Below, in pieces: positions 18,928 to 29,418 of a stretch of DNA of 64,000 nucleotides. The translations under genes were made by a program, and so were the position numbers. The notes below the pieces were generated by a model, which did not search any database, was not told the origin of the DNA, and saw only the letters and a list, made by a program, of their open reading frames with translations. Origin of the DNA: Lyngbya sp. PCC 8106 (GTDB lineage: Bacteria; Cyanobacteriota; Cyanobacteriia; Cyanobacteriales; Microcoleaceae); the NCBI RefSeq assembly GCF_000169095.1, contig NZ_AAVU01000013.1, positions 62,001-126,000 of the forward strand. Direction: 5' to 3'. Position 1 is the stretch's first letter. Every line of letters begins with the position of its first letter.

Positions 18928-21900
18928 TCAGCCTGTATTTCGCATTCCAGCAGCAATACCATTAATGGTAAGCAATGCACCGCGTAACAGTTCACCCTTG
19001 CTATAGCGTGAATGAATCACTCCGGGCGCACTGGCGACTCCATGCTGACGTAAACGCTTCAACAAAGCCACTTGCAGGAAACCTAACGGAATAATCGTAC
19101 CATTGCGTAACTGGACTGATCGTTGCAAGGTGGGATCACCATCTAACAAGCGTTCATGCTCGGTAATTTCGAGAACCAGTTGACGGGTAAGCTGAAATTC
19201 TTGAGAAATTTGTTCGTACAACACCTCAAAGCGAGCCAAATCTTCACGGGCGCTCAACTCTCTAACGTAGTGGTGAGCAATTTGCATATCCACTTTCGCT
19301 AGGGTCATTTCCACTTTAGAAATCGTTGTGCGGAAGAACGGCCACTTATAGTAAAAGTAGCGCAACAGTTTGATATGTTCCTCGGGTTCTTTTTGAACAA
19401 ATTCTTGTAATGCCGCACCCACTCCATACCAAGAAGGAAGCAGAAAACGGCTCTGAGTCCAGCTAAATACCCAGGGAATGGCTCTTAAACCCGAAATATC
19501 TTTTTTCTTGTCACCGCTACGTCGAGACGGACGAGAGCTAATTTGCAGTTGGCTAATTTCTTGAATCGGGGTGACTTGATCAAAGAACTCCACCAAATCA
19601 GGCTGTTCGTAGATCAAGGCGCGATAATGCGATCGCGATTTCACCGATAATTCTTCCATAATCTGGTTCCACGTTTCAATCTCATCAAACCCGGTATGAA
19701 GTAGGCTGGCTTGAATGACTGCGGTGGAAACGCTTTCGAGGTTATAAAGAGCCAGTTGCGGGAGTGAATATTTAGACGCGAGAACCTCACCTTGTTCAGT
19801 AATTTTAATCCGACCGCTAATACTTTTACCCGGTTGAGCTAAAATCGCTTTGTAAGCGGGTCCCCCTCCTCGTCCCACTGAACCGCCTCGTCCGTGGAAG
19901 ATGCGGAGACTCACATTATAGGATTCTGCCACTTTTTGCAGGGCTTTTTGAGCTTTGTGAATTTCCCAGTTACTACTGAGGAAACCCGAATCCTTGTTAC
20001 TATCGGAATAGCCCAACATAATCTCTTGGAGGGAGCGATCTAACTCTGGAGTGTTGTTGGACTGGTAATGTTCATAACCCCCGCCGAGCATGGCACGATA
20101 CAGAGGTAAATCGAACAAATTCTTCATCACAATCGGAGCGCGTTTGAGATCTTCTACGGTTTCAAACAGCGGTACCACTTGCAGATTAGGAATTCCGGTT
20201 GCTGAATCATAGAGTCCAGCTTCTTTGGCCAAAAGCAGAACTTCCAGTAGGTCACTGACTTCGTGACTCATACTGATGATATAGGTTTGACAGATTTCTG
20301 GGCCGAATTCCCGTTGTAAATCCCGCATCATTCGGAAGGTTTGAATGGTTTCGCAGGTTTTCTCAGAAAAGGGGAGTTCAGACGGAATCAGAGGACGACG
20401 GGTTTGCAGTTCTGTAGACAACCACAGGGAACGTTCAGCTTCTGAGAGTTCGTTGTAAGATTTGGGTAAGATTTCTAGATAGTCGGCAATTTCACTGAGA
20501 GCGTTGGAGTGAACCGACGACTCCTGACGCATATCGAGACGAGCCAGAGAGAACCCATAAATTTGAACTTGACAGAGAAGATCTTCGAGATCTCGACATT
20601 CAATCCCGGTTTCGTGTAAATTGCGCTGAATTAGGGTCAGTTCATCGAGAAATTCGCTGCCAGATTGGTAAAAACTCCCCATACTCTTATCGGGGCTAAC
20701 CAGTTTTTCCCGCTCTAGGGTGACATCATCGCTATTGTAAAGTCGCCAGTTGCGATCGCGTGTATTTTCGAGTCGTTTTTGAACGTAGGCGAGTTTCAGA
20801 CGATAGGGTTCTTGACGATAGCGGATAGCCAGTTTATCGTAGATTTCTGGGAGTTGTACCCGATCGCGATCGAGGGCTTCGAGTAATTCAGGGAGAACAT
20901 CACTCCAGTGCAGGGATAAGCTCAGGAGTCCGTTGAGATACTCTACCGCACCGATGTATTTTTCCAGAACCAGATGGCGCTGATAGCAAGCTGTTCGCCA
21001 GGTCACTTCGGGAGTGACAGAGGGGTTTCCATCGCGATCCGCCCCCACCCAAGAGCCAAATTTACAAAAATCGTATCTAGGGGGCTTTAAATAGGGGAAG
21101 GAGGCGTGTAAGGCGTGTTTGATGCGTTGATAGAGTTGGGGAATCGCATCAAATAAGACTTCTTGGAAGTAGTGTAAGGTATAGTCTACTTCATCAAGGA
21201 CTGTGGGTTTAAACTGATGGAGTTCATCGGTACGCCACCACAAGCGAATTTCTTCTGTGAGTTGTTCATACAGTTCATCGGTCCACGATGACAACGTTGA
21301 AGTCTGATCGTGGGTCTTATTTTCACTCAACGAACTGGTATTTTGATCGACGTTATCAAGTTGTTGTAGGACTTTGGCGATCCGACGTTGTTTGGTGCGG
21401 ATCGTATGACGAACGATTTCTGTAGGGTGTGCGGTAAACACCAAGCGAACATCCAAGTTATCGATTAATCTCTGAATCAGTTGGGAAGGAACGTTCAAGC
21501 TTCGCAACATCGGGAACAGGTAGTGAAAAGTGGCTAATTCCTGTTCGGTTTGAGATTTGGCTGAGATATCAGAGAGATTCAACGGATATTCTCGTTCATC
21601 GGAGAACCGTTGGTTGCGAGTTTCAAAAACCGAGTTTTTTTGATCCGCCGGAAAAAGGGGTTGCTTCTCAGTTGATAGTCCCTTTGTATAAGCCTGTTGT
21701 TGTTCGCGTTGTTCGTAATGTTGCTCTACGATGTTAATGAGCTGGAAGTAGAGTGCAAAAGCACGAGCCGCACGAATGGATTCATTGATATCTAGCTGTT
21801 CAACCAGTTGTAAAACGTTAGACTCTTGAAAGTGAGATGCTTGTCCCTCTGGAGAGGTCATTGAGCGCATCTGGTTTAGTAAATCCACTAATTCTTGACC

Positions 21901-22044
21901 GCACTCTTGACGCAGGACTGACTCCCACAAATCTTCCACTATTTTAAGGCGATTCCGCAATAATAAATCGCTCTCGGTTAATGTACCGTTGGATGAAACA
22001 ATTTTGTTAGAGACCTGATCTGAAGGGTGGAGCAGTGAACTCAT
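18928..22044 (-). CDS. ppc: Phosphoenolpyruvate carboxylase
   Basis: Fixes bicarbonate onto PEP to make oxaloacetate, replenishing the TCA cycle in the cytoplasm. The 1038 residues include the catalytic His206 in VFTAHPTE, the conserved LGYSDSNKDSGFLSS segment, the glycine loop FHGRGGSVGRGGGP, and the C-terminal NGIAAGMRNTG that closes every PEPC. The first 170 residues contain a polar Gln-rich insertion (EQHYEQREQQQAY) typical of cyanobacterial enzymes, explaining the length. The plant regulatory phosphoserine motif is not seen at the N-terminus. ATG start; the gene stands alone. Confidence 0.98.
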   Translation of the reverse strand: MSSLLHPSDQVSNKIVSSNGTLTESDLLLRNRLKIVEDLWESVLRQECGQELVDLLNQMRSMTSPEGQASHFQESNVLQLVEQLDINESIRAARAFALYFQLINIVEQHYEQREQQQAYTKGLSTEKQPLFPADQKNSVFETRNQRFSDEREYPLNLSDISAKSQTEQELATFHYLFPMLRSLNVPSQLIQRLIDNLDVRLVFTAHPTEIVRHTIRTKQRRIAKVLQQLDNVDQNTSSLSENKTHDQTSTLSSWTDELYEQLTEEIRLWWRTDELHQFKPTVLDEVDYTLHYFQEVLFDAIPQLYQRIKHALHASFPYLKPPRYDFCKFGSWVGADRDGNPSVTPEVTWRTACYQRHLVLEKYIGAVEYLNGLLSLSLHWSDVLPELLEALDRDRVQLPEIYDKLAIRYRQEPYRLKLAYVQKRLENTRDRNWRLYNSDDVTLEREKLVSPDKSMGSFYQSGSEFLDELTLIQRNLHETGIECRDLEDLLCQVQIYGFSLARLDMRQESSVHSNALSEIADYLEILPKSYNELSEAERSLWLSTELQTRRPLIPSELPFSEKTCETIQTFRMMRDLQREFGPEICQTYIISMSHEVSDLLEVLLLAKEAGLYDSATGIPNLQVVPLFETVEDLKRAPIVMKNLFDLPLYRAMLGGGYEHYQSNNTPELDRSLQEIMLGYSDSNKDSGFLSSNWEIHKAQKALQKVAESYNVSLRIFHGRGGSVGRGGGPAYKAILAQPGKSISGRIKITEQGEVLASKYSLPQLALYNLESVSTAVIQASLLHTGFDEIETWNQIMEELSVKSRSHYRALIYEQPDLVEFFDQVTPIQEISQLQISSRPSRRSGDKKKDISGLRAIPWVFSWTQSRFLLPSWYGVGAALQEFVQKEPEEHIKLLRYFYYKWPFFRTTISKVEMTLAKVDMQIAHHYVRELSAREDLARFEVLYEQISQEFQLTRQLVLEITEHERLLDGDPTLQRSVQLRNGTIIPLGFLQVALLKRLRQHGVASAPGVIHSRYSKGELLRGALLTINGIAAGMRNTG

Positions 22045-22304
22045 AGGGCCTGTTCCTGTTTGGCAAGATTATGCCTTATTGTAGGGGTTAATCTCCCGAA
22101 AATCATAGATTTTTAAGGTTAAATTCCTAAACTTTGGATTAATCTTGTCTAAACCCAATGATTTTTTGACAACGGGGAACTGCTTTGAGCGTCACCCGTG
22201 AACATTGACCCGTGAATCGTTGGGGAAATCCTCCTCTTGGCGATCGCCCGATTTGCTTACCCATCAAATTTTAGAGCGAGAATGACCTGATCCGGCGATC
22301 GCGT

Positions 22305-22544
22305 TTATTCTTCTTCTTGGGAACTCGGATGGGGAAAATTGAGAACGGGAAGACGCTCACCTTGAAAGACGGCTTCGCTGCTCCGACTCATTTCTAGCAT
22401 CGTATTCGACATAAATTTACCACCCATCAACACCAACATCAATGGCGCTGTTGCGACACTCAGCAGGAAGTCCGATGGAATTTTCATCCCCTGAGTCTCG
22501 TCGTCGGGGGAAGCCTCCGAGGGGGTTTGATCGCGAGATTGCAT
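22305..22544 (-). CDS. Small hypothetical protein with hydrophobic centre
   Basis: 79 residues. It has a polar N-terminus rich in Asp/Glu/Ser/Pro, a hydrophobic segment (FLLSVATAPLMLVLMGG) that could cross or lie on a membrane, and a polar tail ending in Glu residues. Its composition is protein-like and an AAAGG precedes the ATG, so it is probably real. It lies in the gap upstream of ppc in the same orientation and is divergent from the DUF1574 gene. Function unknown. Confidence 0.6.
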   Translation of the reverse strand: MQSRDQTPSEASPDDETQGMKIPSDFLLSVATAPLMLVLMGGKFMSNTMLEMSRSSEAVFQGERLPVLNFPHPSSQEEE

Positions 22545-22594
22545 AGATATTTCCTTTGATTTCTTTAAAATTATTTTAACTAAATTTTGCTCAA

Positions 22595-22635
22595 GAAGCT
22601 GGTTTTAGGGAGTTGGGGAGTGCGAAACCAGCTTC
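22595..22635. other. Perfect 11-bp inverted repeat in a divergent promoter region
   Basis: GAAGCTGGTTT and AAACCAGCTTC form a perfect 11-bp stem with a 19-nt loop. It sits between the divergent 79-residue hypothetical gene and the DUF1574 gene. No T-tract follows, so an operator, an mRNA leader hairpin or a small element are all possible. Confidence 0.5.
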
Positions 22636-22771
22636 GGATTTCTAATCCTCCGGAAAGCTGTATGGCAAGGCTCGAAGAACTCATACACCAGCAACCACTA
22701 CAACTCTAAGCTCTAGCACGGTATTATCGAAGACGAAACAGTGGGTCGAGTTTAGTACAATTGGGAGCGTC

Positions 22772-25700
22772 TTGGCGAAAGATTGGTCAACACTAACACA
22801 ATGGACTGAAAAAGCAATCGGACTGTCAGATGTCCGGATGCAAGTCCGGTTACGGGGAAATCACCTGCACGTTTTGTGTGAATCAACTCCGTGTCCCCGT
22901 GAAAAAATAGCAGTATCTCAGTTTTCAATCGCACTCGAACAAACCAGTTTGAGTACATTATTACCTCCGGAAGCCCCTCCTGTTTATAAAGTCTTTCTCA
23001 GTGGTCGTCAACCGGGTGCCAAACGTCCGGAATGGACGGTCAAACTGGAGTGTAATTCTTCTCAACCTGCGACGAATGAACCCTTGACATTACCCTCACC
23101 CCCATCTGAGTCCGATCTCCCAACAGAACAAAAATCGGTCTGGGAGAAACTCGGCGGAATTTGGAGTCGTCGTCCCCCCACAACAGAGGATGAACCTCTC
23201 GAACATCCCGTAGCAGAAGCAAAGTCTGTCTCTAGTAAAAACCTGGAACCGGAAGAAGCCCAACCGTTGGAGATGGCTACCCGTGATCGTGAACCTCAAA
23301 AAGCGATCGCCCAAACCCATGAACCCAGTGATTCTCCTGCAACGGGATCGAACGGTCAACGAGAACTTTCCCCCATAACCGAACAACTCTCAAGCAATCG
23401 GAGTGAGTTCAAAAATCCCTCTAACGCCGGGAATTCCCGAGCAACCGCCACCCAGACCAAACCCTCGGAATTAACCCCCTCAGAGCCAATTCAAGCGCCT
23501 CTAACCGTTTCGACAGAAACCCTCGCCCGTCGTGGTCACAGCCAAGCGATCGCCAGTTATCTCAGTGAAATTCTGGGAAATTTAGGAGTCAGCGTTAAAG
23601 TCAGCGTCAAAGAACGCTCTAAAAAACGTTCCGCCAGGGCAACCACAGAAACCTCAACCCGTCGTTTGTGGGTACGTTGTGAATCGGCTTACAGTCCAGA
23701 TCCGTCTCTGTTGGCTGAACCCATCGCCGAACGCTTGCGACAATTGCAGCTAGAAAACTTTCGGGATGCTTGTATTTTATTGCAAGTTCAGGGAGAACCC
23801 CGGCCTGATTGGATGTTACGCATTGATCTCACCCCTCCGGTCGAAATTCTCAAAAATTGGGCGCATTGGGGTTCACAGGCCGCTATTGGTCGCATCCTCA
23901 ATCAAAAGCTAGAGGAGTCCAACGTTAAGGTGCGCGCCACCCTCAAAGAATCTACCCTCCATTTATTTTGTGAAACTCTCACTTCCGAGAACCTTTCCTC
24001 CGAACCTACTCACCCTCGCCCAAAAAATCAACGAAACGCCCCTGCCCAAGCAAAAGTGATGGCGGCGATCGCTCCAATTCTCGATACTCTCGCCCCCCAA
24101 GGAATTCTCGCCGCTACCGTTTATGGGGTTGATGCTCAAGACCCCGCCCAGACCGTAGAATCTCCAATTTGGATTGATTGGCTCAATCTCCCGGCTGATC
24201 AGCATCCAGATTTACAACATCATCCTCTGACGCTTGCTCAACAGGGAAACCTAGAAGCTCTCACTTTTCTTCTCAATCAACTCATTAACCCCGATCTCGA
24301 TCATCAACTCGCCACAGGTGGAGTCCGGGTATTGCTGCTGCGGAAAGGGAAACTTCTACACGTGATGACAGAAGCACTAACCTGTCCCTCTCAATCCAAA
24401 GTGGCTCTCCCCCTGGCGCAATTTCTACGCACCCATAAAATTGAGGGCGTTGCAGGTGTGCGAATTTATGGTCGGCGAGCGGGTCAAAAACACCCCTTAT
24501 GGCGTTATGGTGTGGCGTTGTCTCAGCGTAGTCCGACACTCGATGAACAAGTCAATGAATTTTCTGAGAGTGATCATCGAGATTTAGTGACTCAAACTGA
24601 GGGATTGGTTTGGCGTCCGGATCTGGCTTCTGATGAACTCGAAGATCACGAATCCCTATCCTCAGATCATCGGGGGCTGGAATGGAGTGATCCCCTAGAA
24701 TTACTCTCGATGCGACTACAACAAGGATTGCTCGCTACAGGTTTGTTTGTCAGTCGTGAGGCGGTTCTTACGCCCATAGAGGCATCGGAAAGTTCTTCCT
24801 ATTCTAAAACCGGATTAGCGTTAATTTGGGGGGCTTTAGGTTGCTTGCTGGCTGTCCAGGTGGATTGGGCGATGGGTCAATTTTTGGAAAATAACCCCCA
24901 GTTGGAGATGGCGATCGCCGCCCAAAATTTGCCTTCTCCGCCTGAACCCCCGACAACCTCTGAGCCGATTTCCGCGATCCAAACGACCACTCCCCCGACG
25001 GCTGAATCTCCCGAGGAAAATGAGGTTTTTAATCGCTCAGAATTTCTCAGCCAACCTCAAAATAAAACTCAACTCAATGCTTGTCAAACGGCTTCTAATG
25101 TCGAGGCGTGTCAACTTTCTCAACTGTTGTATCCGTCGTTTAATAGTCCTCAACTTGATGAACAGTTTGCTCGTTATCAAGAATACATTGCCACAGAAAA
25201 ACGTCCGCCTGATATTCTGATTGTCGGGAGTTCTCGGGCGTTACGAGGGATTGATCCAGAGGTTTTAGAAAAGGCATTAGCAGAAGCGGGTTATCCCCAA
25301 CTCAAGGTGTTTAACTTCGGGGTAAATGGGGCGACGGCGCAAGTGGTTGAGTTAATTGTGCGGCGGATTTTACCTCCTGAACAGTTACCGAAATTAATTA
25401 TTGTTGCGGATGGGGTGCGGGCGCTGAATGGGGGTCGTAGTGATCGCACCTATGAGACGATTACTGCTTCGACAGGATATCAAGAAATTGCTCAAGGAAC
25501 ATTTAGAATTCCAACTCGACAACTGAAATCTGCCTCTGATTTCAAACAAACTCTCCTAACGTTAAAGGAGTTGGGTCAAAATCCCTCGGCTGTGATTAAA
25601 CAAATCCAAGATTGGTTTGATCAACGATTGATTGAAATTTCGGCTTCCTATCCCCAACGAGATCGACTTAAACAGGGGTTGCTAGCGCTGGTTAATCACC

Positions 25701-26206
25701 AAAATCTACTCACACAATCTCAGGAACTTCCCGATCTTCCCGATGCTGAAGATAATCCGACGTTGGAGACTCCCCAGTTAGGAAGTAATGGTTTTCTTCC
25801 CTTGTCGATTCGGTTTGATCCAGAAACTTACTATCAAAAATATTCTCAAGTTTCGGGTTACTATGATCGCGATTATCAAGGGTTTGAATTGAGTGGGGTA
25901 CAGACCAATGCGTTGAAAAAGTTAGTTGAATATGTACAGTCTCAGGATGTTGAGATTGTGTTTGTCAATATGCCTCTGACTCAAGAGTATCTCGATTCGG
26001 TTCGGACTGCTTATGAAGAAAAGTTTCTCGAACATATGCAGCAACTTGAAGCGGATACGGGGTTAATTTTTGTCAATCTGGCTTTTGAGTGGTTGGATAT
26101 TCATGAATATTACTCTGATCCGAGTCACCTCAATCAATACGGCGCCGCAGCAGTTGCAGAACTATTGGCTCAAAAGCAACAGATTTCTTGGCCGACAAGT
26201 CGTTAG
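22772..26206 (+). CDS. DUF1574 family protein with SGNH-like C-terminal domain
   Basis: 1144 residues. The cytoplasm-facing N-terminal 600 residues contain about four copies of a module with LHVLCE-like (LHVLCES, LWVRCES, LHLFCET, LHVMTEA) and R.AG/P.W-like segments, the first two separated by a Pro/Glu-rich linker (about 110-245). One transmembrane helix follows near 690-715 (LALIWGALGCLLAVQVDWAM). The C-terminal half is SGNH-hydrolase-like, with IVGSSRALRGI as block I, VFNFGVNGATA, and a DPSHLN Asp-His pair near the end. Start is a TTG with GGGAG 4 nt upstream. Similar domains work in exopolysaccharide or O-acyl metabolism, but the substrate is unknown. Confidence 0.8.
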   Translation: MAKDWSTLTQWTEKAIGLSDVRMQVRLRGNHLHVLCESTPCPREKIAVSQFSIALEQTSLSTLLPPEAPPVYKVFLSGRQPGAKRPEWTVKLECNSSQPATNEPLTLPSPPSESDLPTEQKSVWEKLGGIWSRRPPTTEDEPLEHPVAEAKSVSSKNLEPEEAQPLEMATRDREPQKAIAQTHEPSDSPATGSNGQRELSPITEQLSSNRSEFKNPSNAGNSRATATQTKPSELTPSEPIQAPLTVSTETLARRGHSQAIASYLSEILGNLGVSVKVSVKERSKKRSARATTETSTRRLWVRCESAYSPDPSLLAEPIAERLRQLQLENFRDACILLQVQGEPRPDWMLRIDLTPPVEILKNWAHWGSQAAIGRILNQKLEESNVKVRATLKESTLHLFCETLTSENLSSEPTHPRPKNQRNAPAQAKVMAAIAPILDTLAPQGILAATVYGVDAQDPAQTVESPIWIDWLNLPADQHPDLQHHPLTLAQQGNLEALTFLLNQLINPDLDHQLATGGVRVLLLRKGKLLHVMTEALTCPSQSKVALPLAQFLRTHKIEGVAGVRIYGRRAGQKHPLWRYGVALSQRSPTLDEQVNEFSESDHRDLVTQTEGLVWRPDLASDELEDHESLSSDHRGLEWSDPLELLSMRLQQGLLATGLFVSREAVLTPIEASESSSYSKTGLALIWGALGCLLAVQVDWAMGQFLENNPQLEMAIAAQNLPSPPEPPTTSEPISAIQTTTPPTAESPEENEVFNRSEFLSQPQNKTQLNACQTASNVEACQLSQLLYPSFNSPQLDEQFARYQEYIATEKRPPDILIVGSSRALRGIDPEVLEKALAEAGYPQLKVFNFGVNGATAQVVELIVRRILPPEQLPKLIIVADGVRALNGGRSDRTYETITASTGYQEIAQGTFRIPTRQLKSASDFKQTLLTLKELGQNPSAVIKQIQDWFDQRLIEISASYPQRDRLKQGLLALVNHQNLLTQSQELPDLPDAEDNPTLETPQLGSNGFLPLSIRFDPETYYQKYSQVSGYYDRDYQGFELSGVQTNALKKLVEYVQSQDVEIVFVNMPLTQEYLDSVRTAYEEKFLEHMQQLEADTGLIFVNLAFEWLDIHEYYSDPSHLNQYGAAAVAELLAQKQQISWPTSR

Positions 26207-26422
26207 AGTTGGGACACAACCCGGATTGCAAGTTAGAATTGTGAATAGAAATCGAGCCAATGAAAAGCTCTGATCAGAAACTTGGAAGTTTTGATGAGTA
26301 TTGCTATATTACCCCTCTATTTCTAATGATGCCTTGAATCTGTGCTAATGTGCTGAATATTTTGTGTTTTTTGAAAATCCCATCCTCCTACCTTCTATTG
26401 ATATTAAGTTGGATTCTTAGGA

Positions 26423-29155
26423 ATGACAAAAGTGAAGACATTTTTTACGCTGTTTAGTCTCTCGATACTGCTAATTTTTGCATTATCAGGCTTACACATT
26501 CATCCGCTCAACGCCGCTACTGCATTCCCCTCTTGGCTGATTGCTCAGGAACAAGCCGTCAACCAAACCTTTGAGGAAATTGTTCAAAATAGTCAAAAAC
26601 AAGAAGGATTATTTACACTTTATCACAATCAAGAAACGGGAAAAGTTTATCTCGAACTCACCCCTGAACAATTTCAAAAAAATTATCTCTGTTTTATAAG
26701 TTTAGAATCGGGAATTGGTGAAGCAGGAATCTTTCGAGGATTGGATTTAAACGAGTTTTTATTTCAATGGCGACTTCAAAATAAGAAAGTTCAGCTTGTG
26801 GTTCCAAATATTAACTTTAGAACCCAACCGAATGATCCCCAAAGCCGTTCTATTAGCCGTTCAGTTAGTGATTCGGTTCTCTATTCACTTCCGATTCTCA
26901 GCACTCATCCCGAGCGTCAAAGCATACTAATTGATTTAACCAATGTTATTACCAGCGATCGCGATTTATCTAATTTAGGCAATTATTTCTCTAGATTTAT
27001 CGGTTCAAACTATAGTATTGACGCAGAAACATCCTATATTTCTCAGGTACAAACGTTTCCACTAAATATTGAGATAGAGTCAGTTTTTGGCTTTTCTCAA
27101 AACAGTGGAAGTCGGGGAAGAAATTTATCTTCGCTTCCCGATAGTCGTGCTTTTAATCTTAATGTTCGCTATAGTTTCATCGAAGTTCCAAGCGAAAATA
27201 GTTATCGTCCTCGGCTTGCTGATGAACGAGTCGGATACTTCACGAGTACCTACAAAGATATTTCTAATTCGACAGGTCGTTCTCCATTTGTGCGTTATAT
27301 TAATCGCTGGAATTTAGACAAACAAGATCTGAATGCTGCTCTTTCTCCTCCCGTTAAACCCATAGTGTTTTGGATTGAAAATAGCGTTCCTTTGGAATAT
27401 CGAGAGGCGATTGCTGAAGGGGTCTTAATGTGGAATAAAGCCTTTGAAAAAGCCGGATTTAAAGATGCAGTTCAAGTTAAACAAATGCCTGATGATGCCA
27501 CTTGGGACCCGGCAGACGTGCGCTATAATACAATTCGTTGGTCTACGTCTTTTCAACCTTTATTTAATGGCTATGGCCCTTCTCATACTAATCCGTTAAC
27601 GGGTCAAATTTTAGATGCCGATATTGTAATTGAAAGTAATGCGGTTTCTAAGTTGTATCAGGGAATTGGTTTTTTAATTGATAGTCATCAACAAAGTAAT
27701 AATCAACAAAATAGCACTTCCCTAATTAATCGAAATCCTTGTGAGTTAGGACGGTTATCTCTGTCACAAATTACGTCTGACTCCAACTCAAATTTATCCT
27801 CTGATGTTTCTTCAGAACATTTATGCTTTGGATTTGAGTCTAACCGTCAGTTAGCAACGGGTGCAATGGCGATGTCATTATTACAAGGTGTAAACCCAAA
27901 TAGTCCACAAATCAAAGACTATGTTCACCAATATTTAAGATTTCTTACCGCCCATGAAGTCGGTCATACATTGGGACTCAGACATAATTTTCATGGTAGC
28001 ACGTTACTATCACCAGAGCAATTAAATGACACAAATATTACCCATAATTTGGGATTAGTTGGATCAGTAATGGATTATGTCCCTGTCAATCTCGCCCCCA
28101 AAGGAGAACCTCAAGGCGATTATTTTCCGATTATTATTGGGCCTTATGATCAATGGGCAATTGAATATGGTTACACCCCAATTTTTGCGAATACTCTCTA
28201 TCAAGAAGAACAAATTTTACAAGAAATTGCTCAACGATCAAGTGAACCCGAACTTTCTTTTGCAACTGATGAAGACTTTTGGGGAGTATTTCTTGATCCG
28301 GCTGCTAATACGTTTGATTTGAGTAGTGATATGCTGCAATATTCGCAATGGCAACTTGATAATGCGATCGCGATGTGGGAGCGTTTAGAAAGCCATTCTC
28401 CCCGTGCAGGTGAGGGATATGATCAAGTTCGACGGATGTTTGAAACCATCTTTGGTTACTATCAAAATCACGCGGAAAATATCACTCTTTATATTGGGGG
28501 TCAGTCATTTAATCGTAACCGAATTGGTGATCCAAATGGACGATTACCTTTTGAACCGATTCCTGTAAATCAACAGCGTGAGGCGTTAGTCAGTTTACAG
28601 AAATATGTATTTTCTGAAGAAGCATTTCAATTTTCCCCTCGTTTACTCAATCAATTAGCGCCTTCTCGTTGGCAAGATTGGGGAAATCCTGATGTAAATT
28701 CGACCTTAGAATATCGAATTGGCGATCGCATTTTGTGGTTCCAGAAATCTATTCTAGAAGAAATTTTAGCCCCGACTCGTTTAGTGAGGTTACGAGATTT
28801 GGAGTTGAAAACTTCATCCAAAAATATACTCACTATGCCAGAATTATTTGAAGCATTGCAAAATAGTATCTGGACTGAGGTATTACAACCGGATAAAGGA
28901 ATAGAAGTTTCAGGAATGCGGCGATCATTGCAGCGTGAACACTTGAATTTATTAACTGAAATGGTGTTGCGTGAAGTGAATGTTCCTGAAGATGCGTTAA
29001 CCTTAGCTTGGTTTCAGTTAAAACAGTTGCGAGAAGTTTTGGATCAAAGGTTAGAAAAACAGAAGGATCGGATGGATGCTTACACCTTGGCGCATTTAGA
29101 AATGACTCGCGATCGCATTGTTAAAACGTTAGAAGCGGAGTTACAAACCAATTGA
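26423..29155 (+). CDS. Secreted zinc metalloprotease (DUF5117/DUF4953 type)
   Basis: 910 residues with a signal peptide (hydrophobic LFSLSILLIFALSGL, cleavage after about residue 33), so exported to periplasm or outside. The N-terminal 300 residues match the DUF5117-like beta domain of this family. The catalytic zinc motif HEVGHTLGLRH spans 511-521, with the methionine turn VMDYVP about 40 residues later, a metzincin-like arrangement. The C-terminal helical region (about 760-905) is typical of the family. Its last 38 coding bases are duplicated 265 bp downstream. Substrates are not known. Confidence 0.88.
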   Translation: MTKVKTFFTLFSLSILLIFALSGLHIHPLNAATAFPSWLIAQEQAVNQTFEEIVQNSQKQEGLFTLYHNQETGKVYLELTPEQFQKNYLCFISLESGIGEAGIFRGLDLNEFLFQWRLQNKKVQLVVPNINFRTQPNDPQSRSISRSVSDSVLYSLPILSTHPERQSILIDLTNVITSDRDLSNLGNYFSRFIGSNYSIDAETSYISQVQTFPLNIEIESVFGFSQNSGSRGRNLSSLPDSRAFNLNVRYSFIEVPSENSYRPRLADERVGYFTSTYKDISNSTGRSPFVRYINRWNLDKQDLNAALSPPVKPIVFWIENSVPLEYREAIAEGVLMWNKAFEKAGFKDAVQVKQMPDDATWDPADVRYNTIRWSTSFQPLFNGYGPSHTNPLTGQILDADIVIESNAVSKLYQGIGFLIDSHQQSNNQQNSTSLINRNPCELGRLSLSQITSDSNSNLSSDVSSEHLCFGFESNRQLATGAMAMSLLQGVNPNSPQIKDYVHQYLRFLTAHEVGHTLGLRHNFHGSTLLSPEQLNDTNITHNLGLVGSVMDYVPVNLAPKGEPQGDYFPIIIGPYDQWAIEYGYTPIFANTLYQEEQILQEIAQRSSEPELSFATDEDFWGVFLDPAANTFDLSSDMLQYSQWQLDNAIAMWERLESHSPRAGEGYDQVRRMFETIFGYYQNHAENITLYIGGQSFNRNRIGDPNGRLPFEPIPVNQQREALVSLQKYVFSEEAFQFSPRLLNQLAPSRWQDWGNPDVNSTLEYRIGDRILWFQKSILEEILAPTRLVRLRDLELKTSSKNILTMPELFEALQNSIWTEVLQPDKGIEVSGMRRSLQREHLNLLTEMVLREVNVPEDALTLAWFQLKQLREVLDQRLEKQKDRMDAYTLAHLEMTRDRIVKTLEAELQTN

Positions 29156-29418
29156 ATACTTAAAACTAGAGTAGTTCTAGATATAACTCAATGACCTCTC
29201 CCCAACCCCTCTCCTACAAGGCGAGGGACTTAAATCTCAATGACCTCTCCCCAACCCCTCTCCTACAAGGCGAGGGAATTAAATCTCTTTAAAGCTCAAT
29301 TAAAAATTAAGGTTTTAAAGCCTCTCTCCTACCAGGGGAGAGGTTTGGAGAGGGGTTTTTTCTATTTGTCAAATTCATGTCATTGTTAAAACGTTAGAAG
29401 CGCAGTTACAAACGAATT
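29116..29418. repeat. Direct duplication of the metalloprotease 3' end flanking a repeat insert
   Basis: Bases 29116-29153 (end of the metalloprotease gene) recur at 29381-29418 with two mismatches over 38 bp. The copies are 265 bp apart and bracket a repeat-rich insert. The second copy contributes bases of the stop codon of the NB-ARC gene on the opposite strand. Confidence 0.85.
29187..29284. repeat. Two tandem 49-bp copies of a CCTCTCC-type repeat
   Basis: Two adjacent 49-bp units begin CTCAATGACCTCTCC and differ by one base. Just after them (29321-29350) CCTCTCTCC pairs with GGGGAGAGG, followed by a T-run, so the end can form a terminator-like hairpin. Short palindromic repeats of this CCCCTCTCC kind are common between cyanobacterial genes. 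Confidence 0.8.
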
